From Paraburkholderia sp. (GTDB lineage Bacteria; Pseudomonadota; Gammaproteobacteria; Burkholderiales; Burkholderiaceae), in assembly GCF_028283785.1 (NCBI RefSeq), contig NZ_JAPWKB010000013.1, positions 62,001 to 126,000 on the forward strand: 64,000 nt of DNA. The letters are read 5' to 3'. Under the pieces are notes generated by a model. The model was not told the origin of the DNA and did no database searches. It worked only from the letters and a program-made list of their open reading frames with translations. Numbering within the stretch: position 1 is the first letter of the stretch; each line of letters begins with the position of its first letter. Of this stretch, positions 27,568-36,125 are shown in pieces. The position numbers and the translations under genes are program-made.

Positions 27568-28955
27568 GTCGCATCGATCACGCGAAGGCCGCCGGCGCAT
27601 TTATCGAAAAGACCGAACACGTCGCGTTTCATGACCGGCGTTTGTGGGATTTGCGGCAGAAGCGAGACGGCCAGGCGCACGGCATCGCGGAATGGGAAAC
27701 GCTGCGAGAACTCGCGTCGGGTATCAAGGAGCATGCGCTGTCGCACCTCTCCGAGTACCTCGACCAGTTTGCGTCGGCGGCGGAAGCGAATGGCGTCGTC
27801 GTGCATTGGGCCGCGAATGCGGAAGAGCATAACGCGCTGGTCCACAAGATCATGTCCGAGCGCGGCATGACGACGCTGGTCAAAAGCAAGTCGATGCTGA
27901 CCGATGAATGCGCGATGCGCGAGTACCTGGAACCGCGCGGTATCACCGTGATGGAAACGGATCTCGGTGAGCGTATTCAACAACTGGATCATCAGGATCC
28001 CAGCCATATGGTCGTGCCTGCCGTGCATAAATTGCGCGGCGATGTGGCCGAGCTGTTTGGTCGTACGATCGGAACAGACCCGGAAAATAGCGATATTCAC
28101 TATCTCGCGGAAAGTCAGCGGATGAACACGCGGCCTTACTTCGTGCGCGAAAAGACGGCCGGGATGACCGGTTGCAATTTCGCGGTTGCGGAGACGGGGA
28201 CGGTGGTCGTGTGCACGAATGAAGGCAATGCGGATCTTTCCGCGAACGTGCCGCCGCTGCATATTGCATCGATCGGCATCGAGAAGATCATTCCGAAGAT
28301 TTCCGATCTCGGCGTATTTATCCGGATGCTGTCGCGCAGCGCATTGGGCTCGCCGATCACCCAATACACGTCGCATTTTCGCGCGCCGCGTCCGGGCACC
28401 GAAATGCACTTTATCCTCGTCGATCATGGCCGTTCGGAACGGCTCGCGATGGACGACTTCTGGTTCTCGCTCAAATGCATCCGGTGCGGCGCATGCATGA
28501 ATACCTGTCCGGTCTATCGGCGTAGCGGCGGTCTCTCGTATGGCGGCACGTATTCCGGGCCGATCGGCGCGATCATCAATCCGACCTACGATCTGAAGCG
28601 TTATAGCGCGTTGCCGTTCGCGTCGACACTCAACGGCAGTTGCACGAACGTGTGTCCCGTCAAGATCAATATCCACGAGCAGATTTACAAGTGGCGTTCG
28701 GTCATTGCCGAACAGCACGAAGTGCCGCTGGTGAAACAGGAAGTATTGAAAATGGCGGGGCGTCTGCTCGCAAGTCCGACGCTATATCGCGCGACGGTGG
28801 CGTCATTGAGTGGCGCGTTGCGCCGGTTGCCGAACTTCGTGCTGTACAACCCGATGAATATCTGGGGCCGTCAGCGCGACCTGCCCGATGCACCGAAGAT
28901 GACTTTTCATGCGTGGTACAAGAAGAATCGGGGAGGTCAGGATGACAACGCGTGA
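27564..28955 (+). CDS. lutB: L-lactate utilisation iron-sulfur protein LutB
   Basis: A 463-residue Fe-S oxidoreductase. The N-terminal two thirds are an LUD-type domain (TLVKSKSMLTDECAMREYLEPRGI, VAETGTVVVCTNEGNADLS). The C-terminal part has two ferredoxin-like clusters, CIRCGACMNTCPVY (about residues 311-324) and CTNVCPVKINI (about 362-372). It probably passes electrons from lactate oxidation towards the respiratory chain. Overlaps: four bases with lutA and 14 bases with lutC. Confidence 0.95.
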   Translation: MSRIDHAKAAGAFIEKTEHVAFHDRRLWDLRQKRDGQAHGIAEWETLRELASGIKEHALSHLSEYLDQFASAAEANGVVVHWAANAEEHNALVHKIMSERGMTTLVKSKSMLTDECAMREYLEPRGITVMETDLGERIQQLDHQDPSHMVVPAVHKLRGDVAELFGRTIGTDPENSDIHYLAESQRMNTRPYFVREKTAGMTGCNFAVAETGTVVVCTNEGNADLSANVPPLHIASIGIEKIIPKISDLGVFIRMLSRSALGSPITQYTSHFRAPRPGTEMHFILVDHGRSERLAMDDFWFSLKCIRCGACMNTCPVYRRSGGLSYGGTYSGPIGAIINPTYDLKRYSALPFASTLNGSCTNVCPVKINIHEQIYKWRSVIAEQHEVPLVKQEVLKMAGRLLASPTLYRATVASLSGALRRLPNFVLYNPMNIWGRQRDLPDAPKMTFHAWYKKNRGGQDDNA

Positions 28956-29538
28956 CGCATTCCTTGCTCGCGTGCGAGCCGCGCAGCCAGCCGCGCGTCC
29001 GCGTCCGGAGGTGCCGTTGTTCGCGCCGGAGGGTGGCGATCTGCGTGCGCGCTTCACGCAGGCACTGTCTGCAATGGGCGGCACCTGTGTCGATGCAGGC
29101 CATGTCGGCGATATTCCTGCACTGCTGCGCGAGAAATTCGGTGCGGACGTGGCACTCTGCTCGGCAACGGACGAGGTGCCGGGCACGCGCGCACTGAGTG
29201 CGGAGACGCCGCCGGCATCGCTGGAAAACGTCGAGGTGGGCGTGGTGCGCGGCAAATTCGGCGTCGCGGAAACGGGTTCGGTATGGTTTAGCGAACGCGA
29301 ATACGTGGTCAACGCATTGGGCTATCTTGCGCAGCACCTTGTCGTACTGCTCGATCCGGCGCAGTTGCTCGATGGTTTGCAGGACGTGTACCGGCGACCG
29401 GATTTTTATGAAGCGCGATACGCGGCGCTAGTGACGGGGCCGTCCGCGACCGCCGATATCGAAGGGGTGCTGATTCGCGGCGCACAAGGCGTGCGGTCGC
29501 TGACCGTGGTGTGGGTGGCGGATGCGGCGCGAGCCTGA
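28942..29538 (+). CDS. lutC: L-lactate utilisation protein LutC
   Basis: A 198-residue LUD-domain protein, third subunit of the L-lactate oxidation complex. The family signature RGKFGVAETGSVWFSE is at about residues 101-116, then a QHLVVLLDP strand and the C-terminal GPSATADIEGVLIRGAQGVRSLTVV. GGGAGG precedes the ATG, which lies within the end of lutB. It is the last gene of the operon, with a hairpin at 29600. Confidence 0.95.
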   Translation: MTTRDAFLARVRAAQPAARPRPEVPLFAPEGGDLRARFTQALSAMGGTCVDAGHVGDIPALLREKFGADVALCSATDEVPGTRALSAETPPASLENVEVGVVRGKFGVAETGSVWFSEREYVVNALGYLAQHLVVLLDPAQLLDGLQDVYRRPDFYEARYAALVTGPSATADIEGVLIRGAQGVRSLTVVWVADAARA

Positions 29539-29599
29539 ACTCGACGCGTTTGAGCGCTTTACCGAGGCACTTTTCTTTGATGCCTGTTTGAACGGAGTC

Positions 29600-29635
29600 C
29601 AGGTGCAACTCGGTTTTCCCGGTTGCACCTGTTTA
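29600..29635 (+). terminator. Hairpin after lutABC
   Basis: A perfect 10-base stem CAGGTGCAAC / GTTGCACCTG with a 12-base loop, followed by a short TTTA. Confidence 0.6.
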
Positions 29636-29651
29636 GCGAGTGACTAGCGAG

Positions 29652-30398
29652 TTACAGGTAAGCGGATTTCCCCGGCGCGCCCGCGCCGCGCGCGCTGCGT
29701 TGCAAGCGCTCGGCGAGTGCACCGAACAACAGGCCTACGACAGTCCACAGAATGGCCTGCATGCCCAGTGCGGTCACGCGGAATTTCCACAGCAGCGTGG
29801 CGGGGAAAGCGGCGGGCACTTCGTTGATCGTCGGCAGCGCAATCTGGATAGCTGCGATCACAACGATAAACACCGCAGCTGCTGCGATCGATCCGTTCCA
29901 TTGCCCCCAACGTGCGACCAGGCGGCGGCGTACCTTTAGCGAAAAGACCAGCGTGACGATCGAAATGGCGATCATCAGGAAGTAGAGGCCGGTACGTTGC
30001 GCGATCGTTTCCGGGTCGCCGACGGAGGGCGGATTCGCCGGATATTTAAGCGTGGGTACGAGCACGAGCGTGCCGAATGCCGCGAGCGCCAGACACGCGG
30101 ACAATGCACGCGGGCTGATCTTTCCGGCACGGCCGTTCGCAAACGCAAACACCAGCGAGAACAGTCCGCCCAATGCCGCGCTATAGACAATCACGCCTGT
30201 AAACAGGCCTGCGCCCGCTTGAGTCGCCCGGCTGACAAGCTCGGGTTCCGGCGCTTCACCGCTGGCTTCGTGCGTTTTTTCTTCGAACGAGATTGCAGCA
30301 TTAACCTGCGGCTCGCCTGCGATTCTTGCGAAGCTGAACGTCAGCAGGCCCGCGACAACGCCTGCGAGCATGCCTCGCATCAATAATTTACCGACCAT
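29652..30398 (-). CDS. cbtA: CbtA, cobalt transporter subunit
   Basis: A 248-residue inner-membrane protein of the CbtA family. The hydrophobic helices begin with LLMRGMLAGVVAGLLTFSFARIAGEP, and further segments at about residues 65-90, 100-120, 135-155, 165-190 and 215-235 give about six. The linker after helix 1 is acidic. CbtA and CbtB were named from cobalamin-riboswitch-controlled cobalt uptake loci. It follows cbtB by 12 bases on the same strand, and the pair sits under a cobalamin riboswitch. Confidence 0.9.
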   Translation of the reverse strand: MVGKLLMRGMLAGVVAGLLTFSFARIAGEPQVNAAISFEEKTHEASGEAPEPELVSRATQAGAGLFTGVIVYSAALGGLFSLVFAFANGRAGKISPRALSACLALAAFGTLVLVPTLKYPANPPSVGDPETIAQRTGLYFLMIAISIVTLVFSLKVRRRLVARWGQWNGSIAAAAVFIVVIAAIQIALPTINEVPAAFPATLLWKFRVTALGMQAILWTVVGLLFGALAERLQRSARGAGAPGKSAYL

Positions 30399-30410
30399 CG
30401 AACGCTCCGC

Positions 30411-30620
30411 TTAGTGGCAGGGGAAGCCAAGCATATGGCGCGCGTCATGCACGAATTCGTGCACGTACATACCGGGAATCAGCGAGGTTGCGCCTTGTTC
30501 CGCACCGACAAAATAAATTGCCAGTAGCATGAGCAGGCCGCCGAAAACGACCCACGGCATAAGTTCGCGAAGAGGGATGGCTACCGGCTCGACAGACGGC
30601 TTGAAAACAGTATCGTTCAT
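30411..30620 (-). CDS. cbtB: CbtB, small cobalt transporter subunit
   Basis: A 69-residue protein with one transmembrane helix (PWVVFGGLLMLLAIYFVGAEQGA, about residues 22-44) and a C-terminal metal-binding tail HEFVHDARHMLGFPCH, the histidine-rich signature of CbtB. It is the first gene of the cbtBA operon. AAGGAG precedes the start, and a cobalamin riboswitch lies 55 bases upstream. Confidence 0.92.
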   Translation of the reverse strand: MNDTVFKPSVEPVAIPLRELMPWVVFGGLLMLLAIYFVGAEQGATSLIPGMYVHEFVHDARHMLGFPCH

Positions 30621-30675
30621 GGTGAACAGCTCCTTGGGATGACGCGTCCGCTAGCGAGTGAAAAAGAAATGACTC

Positions 30676-30756
30676 GAAGCGCAGGTCTGGCTTTCGCCTC
30701 GTCAAGGCGATTACAGTGGCGCGACCGCGCCGGGCTTGCACCGGCTTCCGCGCTTC
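30676..30756 (-). promoter_or_regulatory. Cobalamin riboswitch upstream of cbtBA
   Basis: On the minus strand, the conserved core reads GAAGCCGGTGCAAGCCCGGC, then GCGGTCGCGCCACTGTAA, then GAAAGCCAGACCTGC (the B12 box). The closing P1 stem is GAAGCGC (30750-30756) with GCGCTTC (30676-30682). At about 81 bases it is compact and lacks large peripheral stems. B12 binding should repress cobalt uptake by limiting cbtB translation or elongation. Confidence 0.95.
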
Positions 30757-30852
30757 GGGTGACGTTATTCTACGCGTTTAATGCGGGCCTACCCAGCGCA
30801 GTGCGGGTCGGTGGCGGCCGCGCGCTGCGATGCTTCTATCACGGGGAATTCG

Positions 30853-31446
30853 ATGCAAACACAGCTATTTCTGATCAGCCATGCGGCCACGGCAGCGCTG
30901 CGCAGCGGCCGCTTTCCCGCTGACGACCCGCTCGATTCGCGTGGGCTCGACGCCGCTGCGGCCCGGCATGAGCGTTTCGTGACCACACTGTTCGATGCGG
31001 GAAGCCTGTCGGATGCGGTCGCGTTCAGCAGTCCGGCAATCTGTGCACAGCAGACCGCGCATGCATTGCATCTCGACGCGCAGATCGAGCCGGCGCTGGC
31101 GGAAGCCGATCACGGCGAATGGAAAGGCCAGCGTGTTGCCGATATCGCCGGCGTATCGCCGGAAAGCGCGTCGTCGCTGCAGGCGTGGACGCATGATCCC
31201 GCAGCGGTGCCACCCGGCGGCGAATCGTTCGATGCATTGCGCATCCGTGTGGGCGCATGGCTCGATGGTTTGACGATATCGGGCACTGCAATTGCGGTGA
31301 CGCATGCATCGGTTGTGCGGGCATCGATCATCCATGCGCTGGGCGCATCGACGGCGATCTTTCCGCGAATCGAGGTTGCACCGTTGTCGGTCGTCGCGCT
31401 GCGTCGTTCGATGCGTGGGTGGGTATGGTGCACCGGGCCGACATGA
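30853..31446 (+). CDS. Histidine phosphatase-fold protein with altered active-site motif
   Basis: A 197-residue protein of the histidine phosphatase (phosphoglycerate mutase-like) superfamily. The phosphoacceptor His is present (H10 in LISHAATAALR), and a second His lies in VTHASVV. However, the usual RHG/RHA motif is SHA, so the conserved phosphate-binding Arg is missing. The middle contains EADHGEWKGQ, resembling the GxxEG region of cobC/gpmB proteins. It is divergent from the cobalamin-regulated cbtBA genes. GGGGAA precedes the start. It may be an alpha-ribazole-phosphatase relative or a catalytically impaired regulator. Confidence 0.8.
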   Translation: MQTQLFLISHAATAALRSGRFPADDPLDSRGLDAAAARHERFVTTLFDAGSLSDAVAFSSPAICAQQTAHALHLDAQIEPALAEADHGEWKGQRVADIAGVSPESASSLQAWTHDPAAVPPGGESFDALRIRVGAWLDGLTISGTAIAVTHASVVRASIIHALGASTAIFPRIEVAPLSVVALRRSMRGWVWCTGPT

Positions 31447-31610
31447 GTTGTCGCGCTGCGATACATTAGAGACTCACCTGTTCAGTTCGATGAGAAAGCA
31501 GGGAAGGCAATGACGCGTCTCATGCAGTCAATGCCGCGTGACGAACGCGTCGTCCACGATGATGCAGTTGAAGGTCCGGCGATTTTTAAGCTCACGACAT
31601 GGAGAAAACA

Positions 31611-31943
31611 ATGACGTCTAATCCTGCAAAGAAACTGACTGTACTGTTCGCGACTGCTGCGCTGACGATTGGTCTTGCTTCACCGGTATTTGCACAAAGC
31701 GGTGGCGGCGGTCCTTCGACAGACGGCACGCCCGACGCAACACAATCGGCCACGACACCGAAGCCGAAGACCACCAAGGCCGATCGTAAGGCCGCGCGCA
31801 AACAGGCGCGTGCAAAGAAGAATGCCGAACTGAAGAAACTCGAAGACGCGGGTTATCAACCGTCGCAAAACGACCCGAACTATCCGACCAATCTCCAGAA
31901 CGCACAGAAGAAGGCCGGTATCGGAGCGGGCGCAAGCCAGTAA
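31611..31943 (+). CDS. DUF4148-like small secreted protein
   Basis: A 110-residue protein with a signal peptide (residues 1-28, cleavage VFA before QSGG), a Lys/Ala/Arg-rich middle, and a C-terminal block LEDAGYQPSQNDPNYPTNLQNAQKKAG, the DUF4148-type ending found in many small Burkholderiaceae periplasmic proteins. The start at 31611 has GGAGAAAA upstream; the ATG at 31599 has no ribosome site. It ends with a strong terminator. Function is unknown. Confidence 0.8.
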   Translation: MTSNPAKKLTVLFATAALTIGLASPVFAQSGGGGPSTDGTPDATQSATTPKPKTTKADRKAARKQARAKKNAELKKLEDAGYQPSQNDPNYPTNLQNAQKKAGIGAGASQ

Positions 31944-31967
31944 CGCCCCGACCATCTTTCGCCGATG

Positions 31968-32000
31968 CGGGCGCGTCCGGTTAACCGGCGCGCCCGTTTT
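31968..32000 (+). terminator. Intrinsic terminator after the DUF4148-like gene
   Basis: Stem CGGGCGCG / CGCGCCCG (31968-31975 with 31989-31996) with an inner CCGG-TTAA-CCGG, then TTTT. Confidence 0.85.
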
Positions 32001-32035
32001 GCATTGAATTCGGCCACGTCCGCGTTTGGTATCAT

Positions 32036-32055
32036 TACTGTACAAACATACAGTT
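32036..32055 (+). promoter_or_regulatory. LexA (SOS) box
   Basis: TACTGTACAAACATACAGTT, with CTGT-N8-ACAG at 32038-32053, a near-perfect match to the LexA consensus. It lies 14 bases before the GTG start of the FAN1-like gene, so LexA should repress the two-gene DNA-repair operon. Confidence 0.88.
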
Positions 32056-32069
32056 TTCGCCAACGTCAC

Positions 32070-33779
32070 GTGCAATCGCCTTATTACCTGTCGAATTTCG
32101 AACGTGCGCTCGACTGGATCGCCGGTCGTTACGACGATCTGCTCGACGCGGACGAACGCGCGTTTATAGCCGCGTTCCGTGCAGCGCCGCTGCCATCGCG
32201 CGCACTGCTGGTGCGCATGCTGATGCGCCAGGGCACGCTGTTTCGCGCGAACCGGCTTTCATATGCGGAGATCGGTTCGCCATTCGACGCGGCAGTGTCG
32301 CTGATCGAAATGGATTGGGTCGATCCCGCTCCGCATCTGACGCTGGACGAACTGTTCGCGCTCACCACTCGCCCCGAGCTGCTCAAGATTTTCCCGCACG
32401 CTGCGGCCTCGAAGGCCGCGCGCAAGTGCGACTGGCTTGCCGCGCTCAAAGCGGTGTATCCGGACGCGCGTCCTTATTCGATGTGGCATCCGGCGGCGTC
32501 GAGCGACGACTGCATTTTGCATGTGACCGTCGCGCCGCTATGCGAGCGGCTGCGCTTGATGTTCTTCGGCAACCTGCATCAGGACTGGTCCGAGTTCGTG
32601 CTCGCGGATCTCGGCGTGTATCACTATGAACGCGTGTCGTTCGCCGCGTCGTCGCGCGCATTTCAACGGCGCGAAGACGTCGACGCTTATCTTGCGCTGC
32701 ACGCATGCCGCGCCGCGCTCGATGCGCCCAACGCATGCGAAGACACGGCGGCGGTCGCGCAGATGCTGGAAGCGATTTCATCGGTCGAAACCTGCAACCC
32801 GTGGGTCGAGTCGCGTCGGGCGAAATTGCTGTTCCGGATCGGCTATCAGTGTGAGCGGCAGCAGCAGTGGGACACTGCACTGACCGTCTATGCGCGCAGC
32901 GCATGGCCGGGCGCGCGTCATCGATCCATACGCGTGCTCGAACGTAGCGGCCGCCACGCCGATGCGCTCGCGCTCGCCACGCATGCGTCCACTGCGCCAG
33001 AAAGCGAGGAGGAGTCCCAGCGCATTGCCCGAATGCTGCCGCGCCTGCTGCGCCATACGGGTCAAACGCTTCCACGTGCACGGCGTGCGGCGAGTATCGA
33101 GCGCAATACGATCGTGATCGCGCGCCCAGTCGAGCCAATCACCGTCGAATACGCAGCGCGCGATCATATCGGCGCGCAGGATGCGCCGGTGTACTACGTC
33201 GAAAACGCGCTGATCAATTCGCTGTTCGGTCTGCTTTGCTGGGAGCCCATTTTCGCAGCGCTTCCGGGTGCCTTTTTCCATCCATTCCAGCGTGGGCCCG
33301 CCGATCTTCACGCACCCGACTTCCATGCGCGCCGCGCATCGCAATTCGCGGAGTGCCTCGCGCAACTCGATAACGACACGCATCGCGACACGATTCGCCG
33401 CCATTGGCATCGCAAATCGGGGCTGCAATCACCATTCGTGTTCTGGGGCGCTCTCGACGAGTCCTTGTTGACGCTAGCGCTCGATTGCATTCCCGCTGCG
33501 CATCTGAAGCGATGCTTCGAACGCTTGCTGCATGACTTACGCGGAAACCGGTCCGGTTTTCCCGATCTGATCCGTTTCTGGCCCAATGAACGTCGTTACG
33601 AAATGATCGAGGTGAAAGGGCCGGGCGACCGCCTTCAGGATAACCAGATTCGCTGGCTGGACTACTGCGTGCAGCACGGCATGCCGGTGCGCGTGCTCGA
33701 TGTACGCTGGATGGAAGATGAGACGATGCCTGTCATGCACACGGATGCGTCTGGCGCATGCGAGACGGAGAACGCATGA
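32070..33779 (+). CDS. FAN1-like VRR-NUC structure-specific nuclease
   Basis: A 569-residue DNA repair nuclease resembling FAN1, which unhooks interstrand crosslinks. The C-terminal VRR-NUC PD-(D/E)XK site is intact: GFPDL (D499), then EVKGPGD (E514, K516), with Q524 in LQDNQIRW. The N-terminal SAP-like/helical region begins YYLSNFERALDWI, typical of the family. The start is GTG at 32070 (MQSPYYL), consistent with homologues; upstream codons would cross the LexA box. The stop overlaps the helicase start by ATGA, so the two are translationally coupled. Confidence 0.9.
   Translation: MQSPYYLSNFERALDWIAGRYDDLLDADERAFIAAFRAAPLPSRALLVRMLMRQGTLFRANRLSYAEIGSPFDAAVSLIEMDWVDPAPHLTLDELFALTTRPELLKIFPHAAASKAARKCDWLAALKAVYPDARPYSMWHPAASSDDCILHVTVAPLCERLRLMFFGNLHQDWSEFVLADLGVYHYERVSFAASSRAFQRREDVDAYLALHACRAALDAPNACEDTAAVAQMLEAISSVETCNPWVESRRAKLLFRIGYQCERQQQWDTALTVYARSAWPGARHRSIRVLERSGRHADALALATHASTAPESEEESQRIARMLPRLLRHTGQTLPRARRAASIERNTIVIARPVEPITVEYAARDHIGAQDAPVYYVENALINSLFGLLCWEPIFAALPGAFFHPFQRGPADLHAPDFHARRASQFAECLAQLDNDTHRDTIRRHWHRKSGLQSPFVFWGALDESLLTLALDCIPAAHLKRCFERLLHDLRGNRSGFPDLIRFWPNERRYEMIEVKGPGDRLQDNQIRWLDYCVQHGMPVRVLDVRWMEDETMPVMHTDASGACETENA
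33744..33760. repeat. Imperfect CATGCG-N5-CGCATG palindrome inside a gene end
   Basis: GATGCG-TCTGG-CGCATG, one base from the family consensus. It lies in the last codons of the FAN1-like gene, so the repeat is being translated there. Confidence 0.5.
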
Positions 33780-36046
33780 CTTATGTCGTCGCAGTGCGCG
33801 CACTCTGCGAATTTACCGCGCGACGCGGCGATCTCGACTTGCGCTTTACGCCCGCGCCGACTGCATCCGAAGGGATGGCCGGGCACCTGACAGTCGCGGC
33901 GCGCCGCGCGTTCGGTTACGAATCCGAGGTGACGTTGATCGGTTCGCATCGCGGTCTGACGGTACGCGGCCGCGCTGACGGCTACGATGCGCGAGAGAAC
34001 CGGATCGAAGAGGTCAAGACCTATCGCGGCGATCTCGAACGGATGCCGGCCAACCACCGAAGCTTGCATTGGGCGCAGGCGCTGGTCTACGGACACCTTC
34101 TGTGCGAAACGCGTGATCTCACGGAAATCGGCGTGTCGCTGGTGTATTTCGACATTCAGAGCCAGAAGGAAACGCTGCTGACGCAGACGCATAGCGCGGC
34201 GTCGCTGCAGGCGTTTTTCGCGGAGCAATGCGAGAAATTTATCGGTTGGGCCGCGCATGAGGAGGCGCATCGAGACGCGCGCAATGCCGCACTGGGCGCG
34301 CTGAAGTTTCCGTACGGGCGCTTTCGCGATGGGCAGCGCGAACTTGCCGTGTCGGTCTATCGTGCGGCGCGCGATGGCAAGAACCTGATGGCGCAGGCGC
34401 CGACCGGCATCGGCAAGACGCTCGCTACGATTTTCCCTTTGCTGAAGGCGTTTTCTGAAGAACGGATCGATCGCATCTTCTTTCTGACCGCGAAAACGCC
34501 AGGACGCGCGCTTGCACTCGACGCGGTCGAAACCTTGCGCAATAGTGCCGGGACCTTGCCGTTGCGCACGCTGGAACTCGTCGCGCGGGACAAGGCATGC
34601 GAGCATCCGGAAAACGCATGCCACGGCGATTCGTGTCCGCTTGCACGCGGCTTTTACGATCGTCTCGATGCGGCGCGCAGTGCGGCGTTGAGCAGCGTGC
34701 GTCTGGACCGCGCGGCCGTACGCGAAGCGGCGCTCGCGCATGATGTGTGTCCGTATTATCTGTCGCAGGAACTCGCGCGCTGGAGCGACGTCGTGGTGGG
34801 GGATTACAACTACTACTACGACAGCAGTGCGCTGCTGTTTGCGCTGACGCAATCGAATCGGTGGCGCGTCGCCGTGCTGGTCGATGAGGCGCACAATCTG
34901 CTCGATCGCGCGCGCCGCATGTATAGCGCATCGCTCGATCAGGCCGCGTTTCGCAACGCCCGCATCACTGCGCCGAAGTCGCTGAAAAAGCCGCTCGACC
35001 GCTTGAATCGCGCATGGAATGCATTGAACCGGGTGCAGCAGACCGACTATCAGGTGCATGACGACGTGCCCGGACCATTGCTGTCGGCGGCACAAAATCT
35101 GGTGGGCGCCGTGACCGAGCAACTCGCCGACGCGCCGTTGTCCATCGAAGCGTCGCAACTGCGATTCTTCTTCGACGCTATGCAGTTCGTGTCGCTCGCG
35201 GAACAGTTCGGTTCGGACTCGATCTTCGATGCAACCCTGTCGCCCGACTACGTGCCGAACGCGAAAACGGGCGACACCACCACGCTCTGCGTGCGCAACG
35301 TGATTCCCGCGCCGTATCTTGCGCCGCGCTTTACGGCGGCCCATGCAACCGTGCTGTTTTCCGGCACGCTCGGGCCGCATCATTTCTATCGCGACACCCT
35401 CGGCTTACCTACGGACACGCAATGGCTCGACGTGGAAGGGCCGTTTCGCGCCGAGCAGTTGAAGGTGCGCGTGGCGGGCAATGTCTCGACGCGGTGGCGC
35501 GACCGTGAGCGTTCGCTCGTACCTATCGTCGATCTGATTGCGCGCCAGTACGCGGAACGGCCCGGCAATTACCTCGGCTTTCTGAGCAGCTTCGATTATC
35601 TGCAACGGGTTGTCGCGCTGATTCGCGAACGTCATCCCGACGTGCCGGTGTGGGCGCAAGAGCCGCGCATGGACGAGGCCGCGCGCGATGCGTTTCTCGC
35701 GCGCTTCGAGGTGTCGGGCAGTGGGGTCGGCTTTGCGGTGTTGGGCGGCGCGTTTTCCGAGGGCGTCGATCTAGTCGGCGAGCGATTGATCGGCGCGTTT
35801 ATCGCCACGCTGGGTTTGCCGCAGATGAACGACGTCAACGAACAGATGCGCAAGACGATGGAGGCGAAGTTCGGCAGCGGCTACGATTACACGTACCTGT
35901 ACCCCGGATTGCAGAAAGTCGTGCAGGCGGCCGGGCGGGTAATCCGCACCGAACATGACGAGGGCGTCGTGCATCTGATCGACGACCGTTATCGTCGAAC
36001 GGAAGTGCGGCGGCTACTGCCGGGATGGTGGAGCGTGCCCCGATAA
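33776..36046 (+). CDS. XPD/DinG-like Fe-S DNA helicase with N-terminal PD-(D/E)XK domain
   Basis: A 756-residue superfamily 2 helicase. Residues 1-130 carry a PD-(D/E)XK-type nuclease signature (D68 in GRADGYD, E79-V80-K81). The helicase core follows: Walker A AQAPTGIGKT (207-216), an Fe-S cluster domain with C275, C282, C287 and C325, DEAH at 370-373, and motif VI QAAGRVIRTEHDEG near the end. XPD-type helicases unwind 5' to 3'. It is coupled with the FAN1-like nuclease under a LexA box, so it is probably an SOS-induced crosslink-repair or branched-DNA repair partner. Confidence 0.92.
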   Translation: MTYVVAVRALCEFTARRGDLDLRFTPAPTASEGMAGHLTVAARRAFGYESEVTLIGSHRGLTVRGRADGYDARENRIEEVKTYRGDLERMPANHRSLHWAQALVYGHLLCETRDLTEIGVSLVYFDIQSQKETLLTQTHSAASLQAFFAEQCEKFIGWAAHEEAHRDARNAALGALKFPYGRFRDGQRELAVSVYRAARDGKNLMAQAPTGIGKTLATIFPLLKAFSEERIDRIFFLTAKTPGRALALDAVETLRNSAGTLPLRTLELVARDKACEHPENACHGDSCPLARGFYDRLDAARSAALSSVRLDRAAVREAALAHDVCPYYLSQELARWSDVVVGDYNYYYDSSALLFALTQSNRWRVAVLVDEAHNLLDRARRMYSASLDQAAFRNARITAPKSLKKPLDRLNRAWNALNRVQQTDYQVHDDVPGPLLSAAQNLVGAVTEQLADAPLSIEASQLRFFFDAMQFVSLAEQFGSDSIFDATLSPDYVPNAKTGDTTTLCVRNVIPAPYLAPRFTAAHATVLFSGTLGPHHFYRDTLGLPTDTQWLDVEGPFRAEQLKVRVAGNVSTRWRDRERSLVPIVDLIARQYAERPGNYLGFLSSFDYLQRVVALIRERHPDVPVWAQEPRMDEAARDAFLARFEVSGSGVGFAVLGGAFSEGVDLVGERLIGAFIATLGLPQMNDVNEQMRKTMEAKFGSGYDYTYLYPGLQKVVQAAGRVIRTEHDEGVVHLIDDRYRRTEVRRLLPGWWSVPR

Positions 36047-36076
36047 CGTCATCGCGACGATGCATCGGGTTGCAAC

Positions 36077-36114
36077 CTCTACCGGCATTGCGATTCGACG
36101 CAATGCCGGTAGAG
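36077..36114. terminator. Long hairpin between convergent genes
   Basis: A perfect 16-base stem (36077-36092 with 36099-36114) and a six-base loop, with no T-run on either side. It sits in the 79-base gap between the helicase and MscS genes and probably acts as a bidirectional transcript end. Confidence 0.55.
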
Positions 36115-36125
36115 TCGGCGCAGCT

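Noticed and set aside
33662..35383. Minus-strand frame of 573 codons over the helicase gene
   Set aside because: Shadow; helicase motifs on the plus strand are intact.
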